From NCBI GenBank assembly GCA_903831575.1, contig CAIKYB010000037.1, positions 142,398-206,397 of the forward strand: 64,000 nucleotides of DNA, written 5' to 3'. The stretch comes from an uncultured Bacteroidota bacterium (lineage in GTDB: Bacteria; Bacteroidota; Bacteroidia; Chitinophagales; Chitinophagaceae). Below, one piece after another: positions 49,918 to 59,510 of the stretch; position 1 is the stretch's first letter, and each line of letters begins with the position of its first letter. The translations under genes were made by a program, and so were the position numbers. The notes under the pieces were generated by a model, which was not told where the DNA came from, searched no databases, and was given only the letters and a program-made list of their open reading frames with translations.

Positions 49918-51603
49918 TTAAATCCCAATCTTATTGTTGACGATAGATAAAATTTCAGCCTCAAGGGCAATGGTAGCCGATTCTATTTTTCGCCCTTTTA
50001 AAATAATATCCTCCACAAAAGTTTTATCCTCAAAATCTTTAGCATTGATGCGCACATTCATAAAGGCACCCATTACGGCAGTTCTTGCACAAAGGGCACC
50101 TACCCCTGCATCTGAAACGGAATTTGGGTTACCAATAGTTGCCATTGCTTTAATAATCTCCAAGCTTTCAAATGCAAGCTGCATAACGGAGAAAGGTACA
50201 TGAATGGCATTTTTGGTTGCTGTTTGTATGGCGTTTGTTCTAATTGTTTTTTCTTCTGGAGAGCCCTTTGGTAATCCAAAAGCAGTCATAATATTATTAA
50301 ATGCTCTGGTGTCTTCATCAACCAATTTTAAAAGTTGTTGTTTGATATACTGACCTTTTTCGGCCCATTGACTAAACTCTTCCCATTTGTCATCCCAACC
50401 TTTTTTATGAGAGGATAAATTGGCGACCATAGTAGCGAGTGAAATTCCTAATGTTCCTACATAAGCTGAAATAGATCCTCCACCGGGCGCAGGGCTTTCA
50501 CTTGCAGTTTCATCTGCAAATGCGGTCAAGGTCATATCGATTAATATAGTATCAGTTTTATTAGCCAGCATGTATTCAATGATACGTTCTTCCGGATTAA
50601 AAGGTGATAATTCATCTAAGCCCATTGATTTTACCGCAATTTTAATCAGTTCTTTTTCACTAACGCCAATTGATCTTTGTTGTTTATTCAAAAAGTATTT
50701 TCCAGCATCAGTCATTGCTTTTAAAGGAATTAAACCCACTAATTCACTTCCTGTTACCCGCATTCCTCTGTCATTGGCTTTTTTACATGCTTCATCAAAT
50801 GCAATATGTACAGGAGTTACATTTATATTAGTAAGGTTAATGGAAATTTGAGTAATACCATATTCTTCAATAAACCATCCAATAGCTTTTACAGATTTTA
50901 AACTTCCAGGAATATTTACAGGGTTACCATGCTCATCATTTACAATTTTGCCATTTTCACGTTTAACCCTACCCGCTTCTCTGATATCAAAAGCAATAGC
51001 ATTTGCTCTTCTTGTTGAAGTAGTATTAAGATTAACATTATATGCAACAAGGAAATCTCTTGCACCAATTACTGTAGCACCTCTTTTCGCATCAAATATT
51101 GCTGGGCCAAAATCTGGTTTCCATTCTGGTAATAAAATTTTCTTTGCAAATCCTTCATATTCTCCAGCTCGAATTATAGATAAATTGTTTCGTTCTTTAT
51201 TGGGCTGTGCTGATTCGTATAAATAAACAGGAAGATCTAATTGTTCACCAACACGCTTTGCCAATTGCTGCGCAAAAATTGCAGTTTCTTCCATGCTAAT
51301 ATTTGCGATAGGTATCAGCGGACAAACATCTGTAGCACCCATTCTTGGATGCTCACCTTTGTGCTTACTCATGTCAATTAATTCGCCAGCTTTTTTTATA
51401 GCTCTGAAAGCCGCATCAATTATAGCTTCGGGTTGACCCACCATAGTAACAACGGTTCTATTCGTCGCTTTCCCTGGATCAACATTTAATAGCCTTACCC
51501 CTTCAACAGATTCAATCTGATCAGTAATTTGTTTGATGATAGTTAAATCATTTCCTTCAGAAAAATTAGGTACACATTCAATTAGTTGTTGCATAAAATT
51601 CAA
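49918..51603 (-). CDS. ftcD: Glutamate formimidoyltransferase / cyclodeaminase (bifunctional FTCD-like)
   Basis: QQLIECVPNFSEGNDLTIIKQI; KHKGEHPRMGATDVCPLIPI; C-terminal cyclodeaminase ESPAPGGGSISAYVGTLG. Confidence 0.93.
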   Translation of the reverse strand: MNFMQQLIECVPNFSEGNDLTIIKQITDQIESVEGVRLLNVDPGKATNRTVVTMVGQPEAIIDAAFRAIKKAGELIDMSKHKGEHPRMGATDVCPLIPIANISMEETAIFAQQLAKRVGEQLDLPVYLYESAQPNKERNNLSIIRAGEYEGFAKKILLPEWKPDFGPAIFDAKRGATVIGARDFLVAYNVNLNTTSTRRANAIAFDIREAGRVKRENGKIVNDEHGNPVNIPGSLKSVKAIGWFIEEYGITQISINLTNINVTPVHIAFDEACKKANDRGMRVTGSELVGLIPLKAMTDAGKYFLNKQQRSIGVSEKELIKIAVKSMGLDELSPFNPEERIIEYMLANKTDTILIDMTLTAFADETASESPAPGGGSISAYVGTLGISLATMVANLSSHKKGWDDKWEEFSQWAEKGQYIKQQLLKLVDEDTRAFNNIMTAFGLPKGSPEEKTIRTNAIQTATKNAIHVPFSVMQLAFESLEIIKAMATIGNPNSVSDAGVGALCARTAVMGAFMNVRINAKDFEDKTFVEDIILKGRKIESATIALEAEILSIVNNKIGI

Positions 51604-51609
51604 TTTATA

Positions 51610-52854
51610 TTAATTCAAAAATTGTCCGTTAATCATAACCTTATCAATTAAATTAGTTCCGAAAGAATAAGGAAGATATGCTAAAGATGGTATAGGTTTG
51701 GTAAAAATAAAATTTGCTTTTTTGCCTATAGAAATACTTCCCAGTTCTTTCTCCACTTCCATTGCAAAAGCACCGTTTGTAGTGGCGGCATTTATAGCTT
51801 CTTCAGGAAGCATTTTCATTTGAATACAACTAAGTGATACAACGAAATTCATATTGCCACTTGGTGTAGAGCCCGGATTAAAATCAGATGCAATAGCAAT
51901 GGCACAATTGGCATCTATTAATTTTCTTGCCGGTTGGTATGGCATTCGTAAAAAGAAGGCTGCGGTTGGCAATAACGTTCCAATTGTAGTTGATCTTGAT
52001 AAATCTTGAATATCCTGGTCAGTCATAGTTTCTAAGTGATCTACAGATAATGCATTCATTTTTATAGCAGATTGAATGCCTCCAATGCTATTTAACTGGT
52101 TGATATGTAATTTAGGTTTTAAGCCATATTGTAGTCCAGCATTGCAAATTTGCTCCATTTCTTCAGCAGAGAAAAAACCTGATTCACAAAACACATCTAT
52201 ATAATCTGCTAATTTTTCTTGAGCAATTACAGGCAGCATTTCGTTGATGATTTCATTGATATATCCCTGATGATTTTCTTTGAATATTGTCGGAAAAGTA
52301 TGTGCGCCTAAAAAAGTTGATTTAATCTTTATAGCAGATTTTTCTTTAAGCTTTTTTATTACCCTGAGCATTTTTAATTCAGAAGCTATTGTTAAACCAT
52401 AGCCGCTTTTTATTTCAACAGCACCAGTTCCTAATCTAGATAATTCTTCAAGCCTTTTCCAAGCATCAATGAAGAGCTGGTCTTCTGATGTATCGTTTAG
52501 TTTGCGTGCAGAATTCAAGATGCCTCCACCCTTTTCGGCTATCTCTGCATAGGTTAATCCTTTTATTTTATCAATGAATTCATTTTCTCTGCTTCCTGCA
52601 AATACAAGATGTGTATGACTGTCGCACCATGTTGGTAAAATAAATTGTCCACTTGCATCAATAATATGATCGGGCATATTTTTTATTTCATGTGGCAGTT
52701 TTTTCATTTCGCCATATGCCGCGATGATACCATCTTCAACCAATACATAGGCATCATTTATATTATGGAGTTGTGATAAAGCATTCCCACGAAGCAATAG
52801 ATGCTCTTCACGAATATTTACCAGTGACTTTATATTTTTTATTAGTGTAGCCAT
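51610..52854 (-). CDS. hutI: Imidazolonepropionase
   Basis: CDSHTHLVFAGSRENEF; KSGYGL; FLGAHTFP; AIASDFNPGSTPSGNM. Confidence 0.95.
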   Translation of the reverse strand: MATLIKNIKSLVNIREEHLLLRGNALSQLHNINDAYVLVEDGIIAAYGEMKKLPHEIKNMPDHIIDASGQFILPTWCDSHTHLVFAGSRENEFIDKIKGLTYAEIAEKGGGILNSARKLNDTSEDQLFIDAWKRLEELSRLGTGAVEIKSGYGLTIASELKMLRVIKKLKEKSAIKIKSTFLGAHTFPTIFKENHQGYINEIINEMLPVIAQEKLADYIDVFCESGFFSAEEMEQICNAGLQYGLKPKLHINQLNSIGGIQSAIKMNALSVDHLETMTDQDIQDLSRSTTIGTLLPTAAFFLRMPYQPARKLIDANCAIAIASDFNPGSTPSGNMNFVVSLSCIQMKMLPEEAINAATTNGAFAMEVEKELGSISIGKKANFIFTKPIPSLAYLPYSFGTNLIDKVMINGQFLN

Positions 52855-52872
52855 CTTTTATTTCATAAAAAA

Positions 52873-54252
52873 TTATAGCGCTTTAAATAAATCTTTACTG
52901 AAATATTCCAAGCTTGGATCCCTCGCCCCCATCATCAATAATACACAATTATCCGTAAGATGCGGACGTACCACTTCCAGGAAATCATTTCTATGCTCAA
53001 TGAAAAAGGCATTTTTCCCCTGTAATCGAATTTCTTTTATTAAATCATCAGATGAAATGTCTTTTACGGCTGTTCCTCCTGCATAAAAAATCTCACTCAT
53101 CCATATTTCATCCTGTGGTCTCAATGCTTTAACAAATTCGCTGATAAAATCCTGTTTAAGAAATCGGGTTGGCCCATAACCATGTGGTTGAAACCATGCA
53201 ATAACTTTTGGTGCAATATGCTGACAAGCTTCAATAGAAGCAGCACATTTTACAGGATTGTGTGCATAATCATCTACCACATATACACCATTTTTTATCC
53301 CCAATAATTGATGTCTTCGGTAAATACCTTCATAATTTTTTAATCCATTTGAACAATCTTCTAATGATACACCCAATTGGTTTGCAACAGCTACAGCAGC
53401 TAAAGCATTTTCCATATTATGTTTGCCAATGGTATGCATGTTGAAAAGCTGGTTGTGAACTAGGAAAGAAATATCCAATCCGTCTTGTTTGAAATTTGTA
53501 GCAAGGTATCCAGATGATTTGTTTTCATCGGAAGAAAAATCATTAGACTGGTTAACACTTAATGAAGCTGACAAAGCATTACATTGATTAACAATGAATA
53601 AATCTTTTGTATTTTTTTTAAATGACCCGAATATAGAAAGTAGCTCGTCAATTTCTTGGTGGTCTTTGTCGATATTTAAGAGCAGCCCAACTTCAGGCGT
53701 ATAATTAACAATAGAACCGTCACTTTCATCGGCCTCTATAATCAACCATTCTCCTTTTCCTACTTTTGCATTACCAATTTTTCCTTCTTTTATAATACTG
53801 ACTAAACCAGCCCCACTGATGATGCTTGGATTCATTTTAGCAAATTCAAGAATATCAAACAACATCGCACTTGTTGTGCTTTTTCCAGAAGTGCCTCCAA
53901 CTGCTATTGTTTTTTTACTCTTTGCAATAATAGCTAGCAATTCGCTTCTTTTTACAATTGGGATGTTTAATGATGTTGCTTTCTGAACTTCCAAAACAGT
54001 ATCTTCTATTGCAGTAGAAACTACTACAAGAGAAGTTTCATTGCTTATGCCATCACCGTTTTGTTCAAAACATTTGATACCGGATTTTTCCAGTTTATCA
54101 CGAGTGTCATTAAATTCATTATTGATAAAGTATCTATCGCTGCCGCTTACCTGCTTTCCAATTCCAGATAAATATTGAGCAATTGCACTCATGCCAGTTC
54201 CGGCAACTCCGATAAAAAAAACATTACTAAAGTCCTCTATTTTTTTAATCAT
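52873..54252 (-). CDS. MurC/Mpl-like Mur ligase paralogue
   Basis: VFFIGVAGTGMSAIAQYLSGIGKQVSGSDR; IAVGGTSGKSTTSAML; YRRHQLLGIKNGVYVVDDYAHNPVKCAASIEA. Confidence 0.8.
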   Translation of the reverse strand: MIKKIEDFSNVFFIGVAGTGMSAIAQYLSGIGKQVSGSDRYFINNEFNDTRDKLEKSGIKCFEQNGDGISNETSLVVVSTAIEDTVLEVQKATSLNIPIVKRSELLAIIAKSKKTIAVGGTSGKSTTSAMLFDILEFAKMNPSIISGAGLVSIIKEGKIGNAKVGKGEWLIIEADESDGSIVNYTPEVGLLLNIDKDHQEIDELLSIFGSFKKNTKDLFIVNQCNALSASLSVNQSNDFSSDENKSSGYLATNFKQDGLDISFLVHNQLFNMHTIGKHNMENALAAVAVANQLGVSLEDCSNGLKNYEGIYRRHQLLGIKNGVYVVDDYAHNPVKCAASIEACQHIAPKVIAWFQPHGYGPTRFLKQDFISEFVKALRPQDEIWMSEIFYAGGTAVKDISSDDLIKEIRLQGKNAFFIEHRNDFLEVVRPHLTDNCVLLMMGARDPSLEYFSKDLFKAL

Positions 54253-54719
54253 AACAATTCTACTTCTTTTTTGTAATCGTATTGTAAATCTTCGTGCATG
54301 CTGCTAATGGCAATATTTATTTTTTTTACTAATGAGGCATAAATATTAGTTAGTGCCTGGCTTTTATTTAGTTCTAATCCTGATTCATTTATTTTATTAC
54401 AAACGTAAATAAGCAATGTAACTAAAGTTGATTCTTTTTCACTATATTTTATATATCGATTGGCAATTCTGATGATTCTCCTGATGTTTTTCTTTGCAAT
54501 GTAAATACTGACAAGGTTAAGCGATTCAAATGCAAGATCGATTTCAGATTTTACACTGGCTATATAAGATTCTTCATCTTGTTCCTCAAACAACAAATAC
54601 GTAACGAGTTCTTTGTTTTCTTTTTTGAATTTCGACAATTTTAAGCATAGAGATAATAACTCTTTTGGAGGCAAATTTTCCAAAGTTGTTTTTATTTCTT
54701 TTAAAGATGCCGCTCTCAT
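54249..54719 (-). CDS. Hypothetical protein, translationally coupled to the Mur ligase
   Basis: 156-aa helical ORF with a 4-nt ATGA overlap with the Mur-ligase start. Confidence 0.65.
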   Translation of the reverse strand: MRAASLKEIKTTLENLPPKELLSLCLKLSKFKKENKELVTYLLFEEQDEESYIASVKSEIDLAFESLNLVSIYIAKKNIRRIIRIANRYIKYSEKESTLVTLLIYVCNKINESGLELNKSQALTNIYASLVKKINIAISSMHEDLQYDYKKEVELL

Positions 54720-54771
54720 GTATAAATTTTTTTACTGGCACATTATTTAAAGACTATCCTTTTCAATAAAC

Positions 54772-54796
54772 AAAAAGCCTTCGATTGAAGGCCTTT
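54772..54796 (-). terminator. Intrinsic terminator downstream of the cyclophilin
   Basis: Minus strand GCCTTC-AATC-GAAGGC-TTTTT. Confidence 0.85.
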
Positions 54797-54814
54797 GATT
54801 AGATTGCTAAAGTC

Positions 54815-55264
54815 CTAATTGGTAAGAATAACTTTTTCCATTTTATCACCTGTTGCTATACTATCTATGAGTTCTATTCCATCGATCACTTTCCCAAAAC
54901 AAGTATGTACGCCATCAAGATGTTTGGTATTCGTTCTGCTATGACAAATGAAAAATTGAGATCCCCCTGTATTTAAACCTCTGTGAGCCATAGAGAAAAC
55001 GCCTCTGTCATGGATTTGTTTCACTCCTTTAGTTTCGCAAGGAATCGAATAACCAGGGCCACCTGCACCAGTCCCATCAGGACAGCCACCCTGTACTACG
55101 AAATCAGGAATAACTCTGTGAAATGCAAGTGAATCATAATAACCCGAGGCTATTAGTTTCTTGAAATTCTCTACTGTTTTCGGTGCGTCATCATCATACA
55201 ATTCAAATGTAATTACTCCATGCTTTGTATGTATTTCTCCTTTAGTTAGATTTATTGCTGACAT
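54815..55264 (-). CDS. Cyclophilin-type peptidyl-prolyl cis-trans isomerase
   Basis: FHRVIPDFVVQGGCPDGTGAGGPGYSIPCE; GVFSMAHRGLNTGGSQFFICHSRT; CFGKVIDGIE. Confidence 0.96.
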   Translation of the reverse strand: MSAINLTKGEIHTKHGVITFELYDDDAPKTVENFKKLIASGYYDSLAFHRVIPDFVVQGGCPDGTGAGGPGYSIPCETKGVKQIHDRGVFSMAHRGLNTGGSQFFICHSRTNTKHLDGVHTCFGKVIDGIELIDSIATGDKMEKVILTN

Positions 55265-55497
55265 TTTATAATTTTATTTTTTATTAAAGGTCAAAAATAT
55301 TGAATGAATTCTAATTCCAATAAATTATTTAGTAAAACTTTGCCATGAATCCTATCAAGTAATCAATATCGTAAGGGAAGTAATTCCACCGTTATTTTAA
55401 TAAACTTCTGTAATTGTAATCAATTTCAAGTTAAAATAATGACGATAATGCTTTTATTAGAAAAATAAGTTCTGTAATTTCGTACAAAATTGAAAAC

Positions 55498-55836
55498 ATG
55501 AAGATTTTTGTAGCAGGATTACCTTATGATTTGGATGATGCAGAGTTGGAAGAAATTTTTGAGAAATTTGGCCCCGTAGTATCAGCAAAAGTAGCTTTAG
55601 ATAAAGAAACAGGTAAAAGCAAAGGATTTGCATTCGTAGAAATGCAGAATAATGACGAAGGCCTTGAAGCAATTGAAAGTCTTAATGATATTTCTTTAGG
55701 AAAAAAGCCTTTAGTGGTTAAACAAGCTGAAGACAGACCATCTACTAGACCACCATCCACTCGTCCCTCAGGCGGAGGCTTTAACAGAAGTAATAATGGT
55801 TCAAATGGTGGAGGGTATAATAACAGAAGAGATTAA
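55498..55836 (+). CDS. RRM-domain RNA-binding protein with Gly/Asn-rich tail
   Basis: RNP2 KIFVAGLPYD; RNP1 KSKGFAFVEM; tail GGGFNRSNNGSNGGGYNNRRD. Confidence 0.95.
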   Translation: MKIFVAGLPYDLDDAELEEIFEKFGPVVSAKVALDKETGKSKGFAFVEMQNNDEGLEAIESLNDISLGKKPLVVKQAEDRPSTRPPSTRPSGGGFNRSNNGSNGGGYNNRRD

Positions 55837-55845
55837 TTTCAGCTC

Positions 55846-56961
55846 TTATTGTACATTTTCTCTATTGTAAATATCCTCTCTAATTTCTAATTTACCCCAT
55901 TCATTTACCCATGTGGTAAAATAACAGGTTTTAATTGGTATTGTGGAGGATAATTTTATATACATCTCTTTCCCGCTTTGTATACCTCGATCTATTTTTA
56001 CTTCATTCCAATTCCTGTCATTCCTCAATAAATACAGCGCAAGTTTTTTAGGTTGTTCAATTCTTATACAACCATGACTTAGTGCACGAATACTTTTTTG
56101 GAATAATGATTTTACAGGTGTATCATGCAGATAAACATGATAAGGGTTTTCAAAAACAAATTTTATTCCTCCTAATGCATTATCGCTCCCAGGCATTTGT
56201 CTCAGCATTTTTCCATTCCATTCCATATGATGAACTTGTAAATAATTAGGATATTTTTTTAGTAGTGGAGCAATTTCCTTTTCAAGAATACTTGTAGGAA
56301 TATTCCAGTAAGGACTTAAAACGACGTATTCTATTTCGCTTTCCAATAAAGGAGTTTTATTTTTACTTTTTCCTACGATAACTTTCATATCCATAATACA
56401 ACTGTCATTTCTAATTACAAAAAGTTTAAAGTCAGGTATATTAATAACGATGTGTTCATTTTTTGAATCTTTTGGAGACGCATTCCATTCAATAATATTT
56501 GCTTTTATTTTATTAATAATCTTATCAATGGGTGTATTTAATTTCCTGATCAGCGTTTGATCAATAATTGCTTTCGATTCTAACCCATTTCTTTTTTGAA
56601 ATTGATTAATTCCTACAATCAAATCATTATCGAAATCATTTTTTTTATTATCAAATTTTAAATCTTCCAATAAAAACAATCTTCTTCTGACTAATCCAAT
56701 GATAAAAGAAGTATCAATATTCCTTATTGATTTTTTTGGAATAGGAATAGGATCCCATTTTTCAATCATTTTTAATTGAGCGTATTTGAGTAAAAAAAAA
56801 TGTAGTAACGCAGACTGTTTGTTTAGTATGGTGTCTTTTGAACGGGAGCTTATTATCGTATCCACATCTGGACAAATCGTTTTGAAATTGGATAATGTGA
56901 AACTATTAATTGTGTGAAAAATAAAAGGTATAAATAATACAATTAAACTTTTCATGTGCAT
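55846..56961 (-). CDS. L,D-transpeptidase (YcbB-like)
   Basis: VVLSPYWNIPTSILEKEIAPLLKK; HDTPVKSLFQKSIRALSHGCIRIEQP (HxxSHGCIR). Confidence 0.92.
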   Translation of the reverse strand: MHMKSLIVLFIPFIFHTINSFTLSNFKTICPDVDTIISSRSKDTILNKQSALLHFFLLKYAQLKMIEKWDPIPIPKKSIRNIDTSFIIGLVRRRLFLLEDLKFDNKKNDFDNDLIVGINQFQKRNGLESKAIIDQTLIRKLNTPIDKIINKIKANIIEWNASPKDSKNEHIVINIPDFKLFVIRNDSCIMDMKVIVGKSKNKTPLLESEIEYVVLSPYWNIPTSILEKEIAPLLKKYPNYLQVHHMEWNGKMLRQMPGSDNALGGIKFVFENPYHVYLHDTPVKSLFQKSIRALSHGCIRIEQPKKLALYLLRNDRNWNEVKIDRGIQSGKEMYIKLSSTIPIKTCYFTTWVNEWGKLEIREDIYNRENVQ

Positions 56962-57104
56962 ATATTTATAATTACACTTTTCCTAAATAATTATTAAAGA
57001 TTGATAAGTTGAAGTCGTAGTATAAACTTAACGAAATAGGTAAAACAATTACCATGCCATCCTATGAAAATAGAAGATGATTTACCACAAGAAAGAGATG
57101 ATAC

Positions 57105-58016
57105 TTATTTGGACAAGGCAACAGCAATTTTAGCAGCAAGTGAAGCATTCTGATGGATCAATGCAATATTTGCTTCAAGGCTCTCTCCTTTTGAATTTTC
57201 TGCTATGTATTTGAGTAAGAAAGGAGTGACTTCTTTTCCAGTTATTTTATTATTTGATGCAGCCGAAAGTGCATTTTGAATATGAGATTCTATGATTTCA
57301 GGAGCGACTTCAAATTCTTTTTGAATAGGATTGGCAATTAATACAGTGCCATTTAAACCTAAATTCCATTTTGTATTGATCAATTCAGCAATAGCGTCTG
57401 GCTCGTCTATTCTTAGTGGAGAGTTAAAGCCACTTTTCGTTGAGTAAAAACTAGGAAATTCATCTTGACCAAAGGTAACAACAGGGATGCCCATCGTTTC
57501 CAAATATTCAAGTGTCAGCCCTATATCAAGAATAGACTTGACGCCTGCAGAGACTACCGCTACATTTGTGTGAGACATTTCTGTCAAATCTGCAGATATA
57601 TCCATAGTGTGTTGGGCTTCCCGATGTACGCCGCCAATACCGCCTGTAGCAAAGATTTTAATTCCGGCCATAGATGCGATTCTCATTGTCGCAGCAACTG
57701 TAGTTGCACCTGGAAGTTTATTTGAAATCACATAGGGCATATCTCTAAGACTAACTTTCCAAACGTTTTTTGTTTGTCCAAAAAATTCAATCTCTTCGAC
57801 AGATAATCCTATATGACATTTTCCATTTTTTATAGCAATAGTTGCAGGCACAGCTCCTTCTTTTCTTACTGCATTTTCAACAGAAATAGCCGTCTCTACA
57901 TTTCTGGGCCATGGCATCCCATGAGAAATAATAGTTGATTCTAATGCGACTACTGGGCGATTATTTGAAAGCGCTTCTTTAACCTCAGGTTGTATTACTA
58001 AAAAATCATTTTGCAT
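57105..58016 (-). CDS. psuG: Pseudouridine-5'-phosphate glycosidase
   Basis: VVALESTIISHGMPWPRNVETA; ATGGIGGVHR; VVSAGVKSILDI. Confidence 0.95.
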   Translation of the reverse strand: MQNDFLVIQPEVKEALSNNRPVVALESTIISHGMPWPRNVETAISVENAVRKEGAVPATIAIKNGKCHIGLSVEEIEFFGQTKNVWKVSLRDMPYVISNKLPGATTVAATMRIASMAGIKIFATGGIGGVHREAQHTMDISADLTEMSHTNVAVVSAGVKSILDIGLTLEYLETMGIPVVTFGQDEFPSFYSTKSGFNSPLRIDEPDAIAELINTKWNLGLNGTVLIANPIQKEFEVAPEIIESHIQNALSAASNNKITGKEVTPFLLKYIAENSKGESLEANIALIHQNASLAAKIAVALSK

Positions 58017-58935
58017 CTTTATAATATTTATTTCGCGATTCTAAAAGTGAAGAAAATTTTATATGGTGATTTACGGCTCCTTTAATTTGTAATACTTCGA
58101 ATGCTAAAGTATGACCTAGTTGTAAGCACTCTAATTCATTGTAATTATTGAGATAACCCACAATCCAGCCAGCCAACGCAGCATCACCTGCACCTGTACT
58201 GTCTATTATTTCAATTTTTACAGCAGCAAGGGAAATCTCCTTTTCATTATTGTATTTGATGGATCCAGAAGCCCCCTTTCTTAACCATATATTTTGCACA
58301 CCTCTTGAGAGCAAGGTTTTAATCATGTCAGATTCCTTTTCTTTTGTATTCTGGCAGATTGAAAAAAGTTCATCCTCATTTGGTGTTATCATGAAAACAT
58401 TTTGGATATCGAGTGCAGCTAATTTCCTGGATTTCGCAACTGAGACAGGTTCAATAATTAAAGTTTTATGATGAATAGTTGAAAAATCAATTAACCATTT
58501 TATGGATTCAATTGAAATGTTGGTATCAGTAATTATGATATCCCCAGTTAATAATGTTTCAACTTTCCCCTCTAGGAATGAAGGATTTAAATATTTCTCA
58601 CAAACATCTACACAAGCAGCTGCATGTAAAGAACCATCTGCATTTAAAAAAGAAACATACTTCCCCGTGGGATCATTAACTAATGCTACATTTTCAATTT
58701 TAATTCCGGCTTTATGCAATTCGTCCATAACCCATTTCCCCTCAGCATCATTTCCTAATACAGTGATATATTCTATGTCCACATCAAGATATGCAAGATG
58801 AAAAGCTACATTAGTTAATACCCCACCTATATTACGGGATAAATTTGCAGGATTGGAAGTTCCAGCAATAACATTTTCATTACAGAAATACAGCTCGTCA
58901 ATTAAAGCCGAACCGATACAAATAACAGAAGGCAT
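58006..58935 (-). CDS. psuK: PfkB-family carbohydrate kinase, probable pseudouridine kinase
   Basis: IGSALIDELYFC; NIGGVLTNVAFHLAYL; DSTGAGDAALAGWIVGYL; 11-nt overlap with psuG. Confidence 0.85.
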   Translation of the reverse strand: MPSVICIGSALIDELYFCNENVIAGTSNPANLSRNIGGVLTNVAFHLAYLDVDIEYITVLGNDAEGKWVMDELHKAGIKIENVALVNDPTGKYVSFLNADGSLHAAACVDVCEKYLNPSFLEGKVETLLTGDIIITDTNISIESIKWLIDFSTIHHKTLIIEPVSVAKSRKLAALDIQNVFMITPNEDELFSICQNTKEKESDMIKTLLSRGVQNIWLRKGASGSIKYNNEKEISLAAVKIEIIDSTGAGDAALAGWIVGYLNNYNELECLQLGHTLAFEVLQIKGAVNHHIKFSSLLESRNKYYKDAK

Positions 58936-58939
58936 TTTA

Positions 58940-58947
58940 CAAATATA
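58940..58947 (-). promoter_or_regulatory. -7 element TATATTTG directly abutting the psuK ATG
   Basis: Minus strand TATATTTGTAAAATG. Confidence 0.4.
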
Positions 58948-59013
58948 GAAAATGAAACTTGTTTGAGTCTGTTGATTTTTGAAATAATTTCAAATGATTA
59001 AATGGTATAAATT

Positions 59014-59043
59014 AAAATGAACCCCGATTATAGGGTTCATTTT
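59014..59043. terminator. Bidirectional terminator-like hairpin AAAATGAACCC-CGATTATA-GGGTTCATTTT
   Basis: Perfect 11-bp stem with A-rich/T-rich flanks. Confidence 0.7.
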
Positions 59044-59144
59044 GTATGGCTCCATTGTGAAATTTAATTTTTTTATTGTTTTCAACAGGATTTGGAAGCC
59101 ATTGGTTTTTTCATTTGTTTGGATAATTGAGTTTGGATAGGGGG

Positions 59145-59315
59145 ATGAAAAACGAACCTTTTTCTTTTGTTCATGTATTATACGATAAAATGGCAATGAT
59201 ATTGTTTGAGATTTTATTAGGTTTAATTTTAGCGTATTTAAGTATAATGATGATAGGTGTAATTACGTATAAGATTGGTAAAGAAATATTAATAATCAAT
59301 GGGATGTTCTTGTGA
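59145..59315 (+). CDS. Possible 56-aa single-TM small membrane protein
   Basis: ATG preceded by AGGGGG; MKNEPFSFVHVLYDKMAMILFEILLGLILAYLSIMMIGVITYKIGKEILIINGMFL. The TTG start in the track is less likely. Confidence 0.3.
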   Translation: MKNEPFSFVHVLYDKMAMILFEILLGLILAYLSIMMIGVITYKIGKEILIINGMFL

Positions 59316-59374
59316 TATAGGTGAAAATAAACTAAAGAAAATTAAGTGAATTAATTTGTTTAATACTTTATCGT

Positions 59375-59392
59375 ATTCGCAATATTGCGAAT
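59375..59392. repeat. 18-bp perfect palindrome ATTCGCAATATTGCGAAT
   Basis: Direct reading; followed by a further half-site-like TTGCAATAT. Confidence 0.9.
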
Positions 59393-59476
59393 TTGCAATA
59401 TCAATATAGTCCTCAAGCTAAAATATTGCTAACTGTTATTACATTCTACTTTTAATATACTTACTTGATTTCTATA

Positions 59477-59510
59477 TAAAACAAAACCCTGGTAAATACC
59501 AGGGTTTTGT
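59477..59510. terminator. 14-bp perfect terminator-like hairpin AAACAAAACCCTGG-TAAATA-CCAGGGTTTTGTTT
   Basis: Perfect stem ending in TTTTGTTT; no confident gene adjacent. Confidence 0.75.

Noticed and set aside
57065-57154. Short plus-strand ORF MKIEDDLPQERDDTYLDKATAILAASEAF
   Set aside because: Mostly antisense to the psuG 3' end; too short and no supporting signals.
58990-59196. 68-aa minus-strand ORF
   Set aside because: Spans a terminator hairpin, has no recognisable motif and low-complexity content.
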